The notes under the pieces: generated by a model
Databases searched by the model: none
What the model saw: the letters and a program-made list of their open reading frames with translations, nothing else
Told to the model about the DNA's origin: nothing
Assembly: GCA_023248415.1 (NCBI GenBank)
Contig: JAHFEP010000008.1
Coordinates: 13,508-24,309 of the forward strand
DNA length: 10,802 nt
Direction of reading: 5' to 3'
Source: Nitrospirota bacterium
GTDB lineage: Bacteria; Nitrospirota; CAKKRA01; 9FT-COMBO-42-15
Position numbers and translations under genes: made by a program
Shown: one piece after another, positions 5,298 to 10,802 of the stretch
Layout: the number at the start of each line of letters is the position of its first letter
Position numbering within the stretch: the stretch's first letter is position 1

Positions 5298-6947
5298 TTA
5301 CATCTTCTCTGGTGCTTTTATCCCAAGTATATCAAGGGCATTTTTTATAACCTGCCTCACACCCTTCACTAATACAAGCCTTGCATCAGTCAATGCCTTA
5401 TCATCTGTGATAATACGATGATGAAAATAATAATTATGGAGCAGACCAGCAAGATTCTGCAAATAGAATGTAATCCTGTGCGGCTCCAATGCCCTTGCAG
5501 CTCCTTCAATGGTTATTGGATACAAGGCAATCTGCTTCATTATATTCCTTTCTTCAGGAAGCTTTAACAACCCAAAGTCAACACTATCTGCAACTGGAAT
5601 CTTTACTGCCCTCTCAACTGCCTGCCTTTCTACACTGCACAGCCTTGCATGGGCATACTGGACATAATAAACAGGGTTTTCGCTTGACTGCTTCTTTGCA
5701 AGCTCCAAATCAAAATCAAGGTGGCTGTCAGAACGTCTCATCAAAAAAAAGAACCGCGCTGCATCGCTGCCAACCTCATCCATAACCTGCCGTAAGGTAA
5801 CAAACTCGCCTTCCCGCTTTCCCATTGGCACAGGCACGCCGCCTCTTAAAAGCTTGACAAGCTGGATGAATATTATTTTAAGATTCCGGTCATTATAATC
5901 AAATGCCTTTAAGGCAGCCCTTACACGAGCCTCATACCCATGATGATCAGCCCCCCACACATTGATTATTGTTGAAAAACCACGTTCAGCTTTTTCCTTG
6001 TGATAGGCAACATCGGATGCAAAATATGTTAGTTGCCCGTCAGCCTTAATTAGAACCCGGTCTTTATCGTCTCCAAACTGTGTAGTCCTGAACCATTTGG
6101 CGCCATCCTCTACAAAAATAAAACCCTTCTTTTCAAGTTCATGAATTGCAGTCAGCGCCAAACCTTTATCATGCAATTCTTTATTCTCGCTGAACCATCT
6201 GTTAAACTCAATGCCAAAATCCTTGAGGTCTTTTTTAATGTCCTTTAGCATTGCCTCACATGCGAACTCCTGAAATGTGCCGAGCAATATACCTTTTTCT
6301 TCTACCTTTGCAATGTAATCCTTGGCTATCTCTTTTACATACTCACCTTTATAATAATCATCAGGAAAATCTACTTTTTTGCCATGCAGTTCATCAAGGC
6401 GCAGCCTGACAGACTCACCAAGTATATAAACCTGCCTTCCTGCATCATTAATATAATACTCTTTTACAACATCATACCCTGCTGCCTTGAGGATATTGGC
6501 AAGCGCATCGCCCACAGCAGCGCCCCTTCCATGCCCCACATGAAGCGGGCCTGTTGGATTAGCGCTAACAAACTCTACCTGAACCTTTTCACCCTTTCCA
6601 ATATCTATCCTGCCGTAGTCTTTTCCTTGTTTATCAATCTGTTTTAAGAGCTGATGATAATATCCATCCTTTAAAAAAAAATTTATAAAACCAGGCCCTG
6701 CAACATCAATCTTATCTATTATACCGGCTTCATCTTTGATGTGTTTAATAATAATCTGGGCAATATCTCTTGGATTCCTCTTTTCTGCAGAGGCAATAGC
6801 CATTGCCATAGTAGTTGCAATATCGCCCTTTGTCTCATCCTTTGGAATCTCAAGGACAATCAAAGGCTCATCCTTAATTTTAAGTTCGCCTTTTTCCTTT
6901 GCCTCTGTTAAAGCATTATAAAGGATATTGGATAACGTCTCTTTCAC
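5298..6947 (-). CDS. argS: Arginyl-tRNA synthetase
   Basis: ArgS is the class I synthetase that charges tRNA-Arg. Numbering from the GTG at 6956 (552 residues), the N-terminal tRNA-contact domain covers about 5-100. The HIGH motif is HVGH at 139-142 in VSANPTGPLHVGHGRGAAVG. The KMSK-like loop is MGKREGEFVTL (378-388), and the DALR anticodon-binding domain spans about 428-552, with YVQYAHARLCSVERQ at its start and a canonical LGIKAPEKM end. The first GTG (6956) has no ribosome site; AGGTG (6954-6958) lies six bases before GTG 6947, giving 549 residues beginning MKETLSNIL, which fits the family better. The KMSK loop departs from KMSKR, as in many ArgS. It is the first gene of the minus-strand run, with a good promoter just upstream and tgt 54 bases downstream. 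Confidence 0.96.
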   Translation of the reverse strand: MKETLSNILYNALTEAKEKGELKIKDEPLIVLEIPKDETKGDIATTMAMAIASAEKRNPRDIAQIIIKHIKDEAGIIDKIDVAGPGFINFFLKDGYYHQLLKQIDKQGKDYGRIDIGKGEKVQVEFVSANPTGPLHVGHGRGAAVGDALANILKAAGYDVVKEYYINDAGRQVYILGESVRLRLDELHGKKVDFPDDYYKGEYVKEIAKDYIAKVEEKGILLGTFQEFACEAMLKDIKKDLKDFGIEFNRWFSENKELHDKGLALTAIHELEKKGFIFVEDGAKWFRTTQFGDDKDRVLIKADGQLTYFASDVAYHKEKAERGFSTIINVWGADHHGYEARVRAALKAFDYNDRNLKIIFIQLVKLLRGGVPVPMGKREGEFVTLRQVMDEVGSDAARFFFLMRRSDSHLDFDLELAKKQSSENPVYYVQYAHARLCSVERQAVERAVKIPVADSVDFGLLKLPEERNIMKQIALYPITIEGAARALEPHRITFYLQNLAGLLHNYYFHHRIITDDKALTDARLVLVKGVRQVIKNALDILGIKAPEKM

Positions 6948-6953
6948 AATCCA

Positions 6954-6958
6954 CACCT
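6954..6958 (-). promoter_or_regulatory. Ribosome binding site deciding the argS start
   Basis: AGGTG on the minus strand matches the 16S tail complement and is six bases before GTG 6947. It overlaps the alternative GTG at 6956, which therefore lacks a site of its own. Confidence 0.5.
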
Positions 6959-6986
6959 GTCATAAAATAACTTCAATAAAAAAAGG

Positions 6987-7016
6987 AGTATATAGGAATT
7001 CTCTTAGATAAGTCAA
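6987..7016 (-). promoter_or_regulatory. Promoter of the argS-tgt-yajC-sec operon
   Basis: On the minus strand TTGACT (7011-7016, 5 of 6) and TATACT (6987-6992, 5 of 6) are 18 bases apart. The predicted start near 6980 leaves a leader of about 33 bases before argS. No other equally good promoter was seen before secF, so it may serve the whole run. Confidence 0.6.
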
Positions 7017-7053
7017 TACAAAAACTCATCCCGAAAGAACTGCAAGAAAAGGT

Positions 7054-7083
7054 TTGACAGGGCAATTTCTATCAATATATAAT
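7054..7083 (+). promoter_or_regulatory. Promoter of the plus-strand duplicated-module gene
   Basis: A perfect -35 TTGACA (7054-7059) and a perfect -10 TATAAT (7078-7083) lie 18 bases apart. Transcription would begin near 7090, about 60 bases before the ATG at 7150. It is divergent from the argS promoter, with about 37 bases between the two -35 elements. Confidence 0.75.
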
Positions 7084-7149
7084 GGTATTAGTTAAACATA
7101 TTCCAATATATGACATAATCACATACATAATTAGAAAGGAGGAACTTTT

Positions 7150-7542
7150 ATGCAAAATAATAATAAGATTGTTCTGCACTTTCTTAATGGAGGGATAACG
7201 AAGGGGTTTACAGAGGATTTTTTTCCAAATAAGAACAAGTTCCATTTAAGAGAAAAAGATACAGGAAAGGTCGCTGAAATTGATATCCTTCAGCTTAAGG
7301 GAATATTTTTTGTCAAGAACTTTGATGGAAATAAAGAGTATAAGGAAAAGGATAATGCAGAAAGAATCGGCCTCGGTAAAAGGATAATGATCCGTTTTAA
7401 AGATGGTGAAACTATCACAGGCTATACATCAGGGTATTCCCCTGAAAGAAGCGGTTTTTTTACCTTTCCATCAGACCCTCAAAGCAATATGGAAAGGGTA
7501 TTTATTTTAAAAAATGCAACAGCAGATATCAGATTTATATAA
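7150..7542 (+). CDS. Uncharacterised small protein with duplicated beta module (DUF6982-like)
   Basis: This 130-residue protein has no signal peptide or membrane helix. It contains two copies of one pattern: residues 6-33 and 78-105 align without gaps at a 72-residue offset, sharing I7/I79, F11/F83, G14/G86, G19/G91, T21/T93, P26/P98 and F31/F103 plus many conservative pairs. Each copy is followed by a hydrophobic strand (about 43-55 and 117-130). The pattern F-x-[ND]-G-x4-G-[FY]-T resembles the first motif of Sm/Hfq-like or SH3-like barrels, but this is inference. I recall similar small proteins, possibly annotated DUF6982, from Desulfobacterota and related bacteria, sometimes near signalling genes. 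The ATG follows AAAGGAGG (7135-7142) by seven bases and has the best promoter in the window, so it is probably well expressed. Function unknown. Confidence 0.8.
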   Translation: MQNNNKIVLHFLNGGITKGFTEDFFPNKNKFHLREKDTGKVAEIDILQLKGIFFVKNFDGNKEYKEKDNAERIGLGKRIMIRFKDGETITGYTSGYSPERSGFFTFPSDPQSNMERVFILKNATADIRFI

Positions 7543-7594
7543 ATTAAGAACAATACACAAACTTCTTTAAAAGCAGTTGTAAATCTCAAACATT

Positions 7595-7599
7595 GAGGT
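7595..7599 (+). promoter_or_regulatory. Ribosome binding site deciding the SDR gene start
   Basis: GAGGT lies eight bases before ATG 7608. It is inside the longer ORF, which would start at TTG 7593 without a site, so the five extra residues are dropped. A weak CTCAA/TTGAG stem (7585-7597) could partly hide it. Confidence 0.5.
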
Positions 7600-7607
7600 A
7601 CTCGCCT

Positions 7608-8525
7608 ATGAAAACCTCTGAATTAAATGTTGTAACAGGCGCCTTCAGCTACACAGGCAAATACATAACAGAGCGGCTTTTATCAATGGGTAAAAATGTG
7701 ATGACCCTTACAGGCCATCCAAAAAGGCCTAATCCCTTTGGCAGCCGTGTCAAAGTCTTTCCGTTTAACTTTGAAAAACCAAAGGAGCTGATAAAAAGCC
7801 TTGAAGGAGCGGCCATCTTATATAACACCTACTGGATTCGCTTTCCTCACGGCTCACTTACATTTGAAAAGGCAGTTGAGCATACAAAGACCCTGATTAA
7901 GGCGGCAAAAGAGGCTGGCATTATGAGGATTGTTCATATCAGCATCACAAATGCGGATGAGGATTCGCCCCTCCCTTATTTCAAGGGAAAAGGGATAATA
8001 GAAAAGGCAATCATTGATTCAGGACTTTCCTATGCCATTATACGGCCGACTGTAACCTTTGGCATTGAGGATATTCTGATAAATAACATTACATGGCTGC
8101 TAAGAAAATTTCCTGTATTTGCTATCCCGGGAACAGGCGAATACAAACTCCAGCCAATCTTTGTTGAGGACCTGGCTGATATTGCAATAGATGCTGCTAA
8201 TAAAAATGAAAACCTGATTATTGATGCAGCAGGCCCGGAGATTTATACCTTTGAAGAATTGGTTAAGCTCATTGCAAAAAAGATTAAAAGCAAGGCAAGG
8301 ATTGTCTATCTGCCGCCAAAAGCAGCATTTTCTGCTTCAAAATTAATCGGCTATATAGTTAAAGATATCCTATTAACAGAAGATGAAATTGATGGCCTGA
8401 TGTCCAATCTTTTAATTTCTAAAGAAAAACCAAGAGGCGAGACAAGTATCAGCAACTGGCTTGAAAAGAATGCAGACGCTGTTGGAACAATGCATGCATC
8501 GGAATTGGAGAGACACTATCAATAA
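7608..8525 (+). CDS. NAD(P)-binding atypical SDR / NmrA-like protein
   Basis: This 305-residue protein has a Rossmann fold of the atypical short-chain dehydrogenase type. The dinucleotide loop is TGAFSYTGKYI (10-20), directly after the first strand. Further family-like blocks are RVKVFPFNFEKPKELIKSLEG, LYNTYWIRFPHG, MRIVHISITNADEDSPLPYF, LSYAIIRPTVTFG and the substrate-side LQPIFVEDLADIAIDAA. These resemble the NmrA/NDUFA9-like group (SDR_a5), several members of which bind NAD(P)H without a proven reaction; the classic YxxxK catalytic pair is not evident. It may be a redox sensor, an epimerase-like enzyme or an electron-carrier-related factor. The start ATG 7608 is chosen for its ribosome site. 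It is 65 bases downstream of the duplicated-module gene and 117 bases before the cytochrome, possibly cotranscribed with both. Confidence 0.85.
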   Translation: MKTSELNVVTGAFSYTGKYITERLLSMGKNVMTLTGHPKRPNPFGSRVKVFPFNFEKPKELIKSLEGAAILYNTYWIRFPHGSLTFEKAVEHTKTLIKAAKEAGIMRIVHISITNADEDSPLPYFKGKGIIEKAIIDSGLSYAIIRPTVTFGIEDILINNITWLLRKFPVFAIPGTGEYKLQPIFVEDLADIAIDAANKNENLIIDAAGPEIYTFEELVKLIAKKIKSKARIVYLPPKAAFSASKLIGYIVKDILLTEDEIDGLMSNLLISKEKPRGETSISNWLEKNADAVGTMHASELERHYQ

Positions 8526-8544
8526 GAGATTGCTTCGCAATGAC
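8526..8544 (+). repeat. Solo short palindromic repeat after the SDR gene
   Basis: Immediately after the SDR stop codon the sequence GAGATTGCTTCGCAATGAC contains the stem ATTGC/GCAAT with loop TTC (8529-8541). It looks like the short form of a dispersed repeat I recall from many environmental genomes. The stem is too short to be a terminator and has no T run. Confidence 0.45.
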
Positions 8545-8569
8545 AAACAAAAGAATTTACAATGCTCAT

Positions 8570-8580
8570 AAGGAGGTGAT
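8570..8580 (+). promoter_or_regulatory. Extended Shine-Dalgarno with no obvious full-length gene
   Basis: AAGGAGGTGAT is fully complementary to the usual 16S rRNA tail, one of the longest matches possible. It is followed at once by ATG-TGA (8579-8584) and by a GTG at 8581 that opens a 10-codon ORF. The next real start is at 8643 with its own site, AAGGAGG at 8631-8637. Confidence 0.5.
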
Positions 8581-8613
8581 GTGAAATTACAAGAATCTTC
8601 AACAGGAGTTTAA
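8581..8613 (+). CDS. Possible 10-codon leader ORF
   Basis: GTG at 8581 opens a frame reading MKLQESSTGV then TAA. It lies four bases after GGAGG of the extended ribosome site, which is close but workable. The peptide has no run of one amino acid, so ordinary attenuation is not suggested. The surroundings resemble the cytochrome start (AAGGAGG, then TG-AA-TT), so it could be a decayed duplicate of that initiation region. Weak call. Confidence 0.2.
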   Translation: MKLQESSTGV

Positions 8614-8642
8614 ATTAAAAATCTTTTAACAAGGAGGCTAAC

Positions 8643-10556
8643 ATGAAGTTGAAGATTGTATTAACACTGTTTTTATCTTTATTTATATCTGTCTTAATAT
8701 TGATTTATGGCATTCACACAGAGGCGCTAAAGGCAGGTGATGGCGCATTAAAAGGTCAGGTTGCAGATGCCTCTGGACAGGCAATAGCAAAGGCAACTGT
8801 ATATCTGATACCTGCTGCTGATATTGAGGCAATGGCAAAGACAAAGATAGAGATTAAAAGGGATTCAAAAAATGACGAGCCGCTTGAAGACAACCTATCT
8901 GCCAATAAGGATAAATATACAAAGGCTGTAACAGATGCTAAGGGAAATTTTAAGATTGCAAAGTTTCCTGATGGAAAATATTTTATCTATGTTGAACCTT
9001 CTGACAAAAACCACCTGCCAGGGGGCGATAAATCCAATAAGTCATTGGACGCATCTGAATTAAGGGGTAAGACAATAAAGATTCTTATATCAGGTAATCC
9101 TCCTTCAACTGCAACATATGCTGGAAGTTCAAAATGCCTTCTTTGCCACAAGGCATACGAGACTGAGAAAAAGACGCTACATAAGCTCGGCATCAGGGCT
9201 GCTGGCAAGGACAGCAAGCTTCAGGACTCATCCGACTTTCCTGAGCTTGACAACGGCCTGAAAAAACTTGAGGCAGGCATGAAATTCTACTTCTATAATT
9301 TTGACAAGACAAGAGGCTTTGACAAATACATGGTCTCAGACAAGATGCCTCCAGACCCTGCATCTGTAAGCCTTACTGCTGCATTCTTTAAAGACAAAGA
9401 TGGGAAACTAAAATTCAAGACAGAAAACATGAAAGACGCATCTGACCCTGCAAGGACTTATACGATTGATTTAACATACGGCGGAGGACTGTACAAGCAG
9501 AGGTATCTTTTTAAGGTTGGGAAAAACTATTACCCATTCTTGCAGTTTAATACAATGGGAGACGAGGGTTTTGGAGACAGAACAAGAAAGCCATGGAGGG
9601 ATTATCATGCTGACTGGCTCTATAATGAAGAGGCAAAAAAGCTGACAGACCCGCCAAAAAAGAAGGCATTTGAGGCAGAGTGCGCATCATGCCATTATAC
9701 AGGATATACGCTTAAACATGAGGGTGATGATTATATAGCAGGCGCAGTAAATGACCCGAATGGAGAGCTTGATATTGACGGAGATGGTATCCCAAATGAA
9801 CTTAACATTGGATGCGAGGTCTGTCATGGTCCAGGTTCTGAACATATCAAGGCGCCGATTGCAAAGAGGGCAGTAACCATTGTAAGCCCCGGCAAGCTGT
9901 CGCCAGAGAGGTCAAGCATCATCTGCGGCCAGTGCCACAGCAGGCCTCTCGGTATCACCAATAACGAGCAGCCAATAAATAAGGATTACAAGATGATGCT
10001 GCCTGGCATGAGCAGGAATGAGTTTTTGGTGAATTATACATCCAGAGAGGATGCCGGGCAAAACGACTACTGGGCAGATGGCATCCATTCAAAATCACAC
10101 CACCAGCAGTATACTGATTTTATTAAGTCAAAAAAATACAGAAACGGCAATCAGATTCTATCCTGCACTGACTGCCATAATCCTCATGGCATGGCAGGGA
10201 TTAAACACCAGATGCGCGCAGATGTAAGGGATGACAAGAACTCTCTCTGCGCAACATGCCATAAGGATAAAACAGATATCAAGATGCACATGCAGGCAAA
10301 AATCGGCTTTGCTGAAAAGGGCGCAATAAACTGCATTGACTGCCATGCAGCAAAAACAATGCAGACAGGCGCAGGTTTCGGAAAGGGTTTAACAGGCAAA
10401 GATGCTAAAAATTACTGGATGAATGATATTACATCCCATATCTTTGATGTGCCGAGGAAGGATAATGCTGGTGTCAAAGATGTTGAGCCGGGAAAGGCAA
10501 TGCCTATACCATATACAAATAAGTGCGGCATGTGCCATAAGGCTGACGGCCTATAA
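8643..10556 (+). CDS. Secreted octaheme c-type cytochrome with N-terminal carboxypeptidase-regulatory-like domain
   Basis: This 637-residue protein is a multiheme electron carrier. Residues 4-22 are hydrophobic, with possible cleavage near 28-31, so it is exported; there is no lipobox Cys. Residues 35-150 resemble a carboxypeptidase regulatory-like beta domain (GALKGQVADASGQAIAKATV, TDAKGNFKIAKFPDGKYF). Eight CxxCH heme sites follow, at 165, 347, 391, 428, 508, 536, 564 and 628. A gap of about 180 residues after the first heme holds a beta-looking segment. The sequence DIDGDGIPNE (377-386) resembles a calcium-binding loop of thrombospondin type 3 repeats. GCEVCHGPGSEH is reminiscent of cytochrome c554-like families. 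The catalytic motifs of nitrite reductases (CxxCK) are not seen, so electron transfer rather than a known reductase is inferred. ATG follows AAGGAGG (8631-8637) by five bases. Export would rely on Sec, and heme attachment on a cytochrome c maturation system outside the window. Confidence 0.9.
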   Translation: MKLKIVLTLFLSLFISVLILIYGIHTEALKAGDGALKGQVADASGQAIAKATVYLIPAADIEAMAKTKIEIKRDSKNDEPLEDNLSANKDKYTKAVTDAKGNFKIAKFPDGKYFIYVEPSDKNHLPGGDKSNKSLDASELRGKTIKILISGNPPSTATYAGSSKCLLCHKAYETEKKTLHKLGIRAAGKDSKLQDSSDFPELDNGLKKLEAGMKFYFYNFDKTRGFDKYMVSDKMPPDPASVSLTAAFFKDKDGKLKFKTENMKDASDPARTYTIDLTYGGGLYKQRYLFKVGKNYYPFLQFNTMGDEGFGDRTRKPWRDYHADWLYNEEAKKLTDPPKKKAFEAECASCHYTGYTLKHEGDDYIAGAVNDPNGELDIDGDGIPNELNIGCEVCHGPGSEHIKAPIAKRAVTIVSPGKLSPERSSIICGQCHSRPLGITNNEQPINKDYKMMLPGMSRNEFLVNYTSREDAGQNDYWADGIHSKSHHQQYTDFIKSKKYRNGNQILSCTDCHNPHGMAGIKHQMRADVRDDKNSLCATCHKDKTDIKMHMQAKIGFAEKGAINCIDCHAAKTMQTGAGFGKGLTGKDAKNYWMNDITSHIFDVPRKDNAGVKDVEPGKAMPIPYTNKCGMCHKADGL

Positions 10557-10566
10557 CAGATTTATT

Positions 10567-10595
10567 TTGGAAAGCTAAACGAGTTGTGGTATATT
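10567..10595 (+). promoter_or_regulatory. Possible promoter before the DUF2905 gene
   Basis: TTGGAA (10567-10572, 4 of 6) and TATATT (10590-10595, 5 of 6) are 17 bases apart. The predicted start near 10602 would place the ribosome site at the very 5' end of the message. Weak, and cotranscription with the cytochrome gene is also possible. Confidence 0.3.
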
Positions 10596-10602
10596 ATGGT
10601 CA

Positions 10603-10608
10603 AGGGGG
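10603..10608 (+). promoter_or_regulatory. Ribosome binding site pointing to an ATC start
   Basis: AGGGGG ends six bases before the ATC at 10615, normal spacing. No ATG, GTG or TTG in the DUF2905 frame lies near it. Confidence 0.5.
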
Positions 10609-10614
10609 CGAAAT

Positions 10615-10802
10615 ATCAATATAGCAAAGCTACTAATAATCGGCGGCATCATTTTAATATTACTCGGTCTTATCTGGCAGTTTGGGGGAAAGTTTCTGCC
10701 GCTTGGGAGGCTGCCTGGTGATATTGTAGTTGAAAGGGAAAATTTCCATTTCTATTTTCCAATTGTTACATCAATTATTATAAGTGTGGTACTTTCGCTT
10801 TT
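10615..10802 (+). CDS. DUF2905 membrane protein, partial, no canonical start codon
   Basis: The frame from ATC 10615 to the window end reads like a DUF2905 protein: a hydrophobic helix (AKLLIIGGIILILLGLIW), then FLPLGRLPGDIVVERENFHF, then a second helix beginning YFPIVTSIIIS. The LGRLPGD-I-x-ER block is the family hallmark. These are small two-helix inner-membrane proteins of unknown function, often encoded near ruvB, queA, tgt or yajC, which agrees with the neighbours here. The in-frame stop TAA is at 10576-10578, and no ATG, GTG or TTG occurs between it and the conserved domain. The family N-terminus fits initiation at ATC 10615 (as M-N-I-A-K). Alternatives are a lost G in the G5 run (10604-10608), which would join the ATG at 10596, or a base error. 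The 3' end lies outside the window. Confidence 0.8.
   Translation, partial: MNIAKLLIIGGIILILLGLIWQFGGKFLPLGRLPGDIVVERENFHFYFPIVTSIIISVVLSL

Noticed and set aside
5489..5785. 98-codon plus-strand ORF opposite argS
   Set aside because: It is a shadow of conserved argS sequence, with low-complexity composition and no ribosome site.
7585..7597. CTCAA/TTGAG stem as a riboswitch or RNA thermometer
   Set aside because: A five-base stem alone is expected by chance, and no larger conserved fold could be traced around it.
8987..9217. Minus-strand ORF opposite the cytochrome gene
   Set aside because: It is antisense to the regulatory-like domain and first heme site, with no ribosome site or family likeness.
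10596..10721. 41-codon ORF from ATG 10596
   Set aside because: It runs out of frame across the DUF2905 domain and ends at TGA; its product has no recognisable features.

Overview
The window reads as bacterial chromosome, moderately AT-rich, with strong Shine-Dalgarno sites and sigma70-type promoters. SecD and SecF are separate genes. With an A/V-type ATP synthase c subunit, a secreted octaheme cytochrome and abundant short palindromic repeats, this suggests a Gram-negative, probably anaerobic or metal/nitrogen-respiring lineage such as Nitrospirota or Desulfobacterota. The lineage is an inference; there is no rRNA or marker gene to settle it.

Layout. The left two thirds (about 1-6950) lies on the minus strand. 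Reading in the direction of transcription it is a housekeeping run: argS, tgt, yajC, an HD-domain phosphohydrolase, secD, secF, then the ATP synthase c subunit under its own promoter. yajC, secD and secF encode accessory parts of the Sec translocon; tgt and argS act in tRNA modification and charging. A divergent promoter region (6948-7149) separates this from a plus-strand set: a 130-residue protein made of two copies of a small beta module, an NAD(P)-binding atypical SDR/NmrA-like protein, an octaheme c-type cytochrome with an N-terminal carboxypeptidase-regulatory-like domain, and, cut by the window end, a DUF2905 membrane protein. DUF2905 genes often sit in ruvB-queA-tgt-yajC-secDF neighbourhoods, so its presence here fits a rearranged version of that cluster.

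Unexpected structure. (1) tgt carries two adjacent heptanucleotide tandem arrays, in frame, giving an extra low-complexity loop; losing or gaining one unit would shift the frame. (2) A 222-bp block of at least five perfect hairpins, bounded by inverted GTAGGGGC/GCCCCTAC, sits between yajC and the HD gene inside an otherwise tight operon. (3) The DUF2905 reading frame has no ATG, GTG or TTG start; an ATC codon stands where the start should be, behind a good Shine-Dalgarno. (4) The 130-residue protein shows a gapless internal duplication. (5) An unusually long Shine-Dalgarno match precedes a 10-codon ORF upstream of the cytochrome gene.

Several starts were moved from the longest ORF on ribosome-site evidence: secF to 1197, tgt to 5243, argS to 6947, the SDR gene to 7608. 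I saw no tRNA, rRNA, CRISPR array, insertion-sequence transposase or convincing intrinsic terminator. I did not find a clear new multi-gene system; the novelty is mainly in repeats, gene starts and protein architectures.
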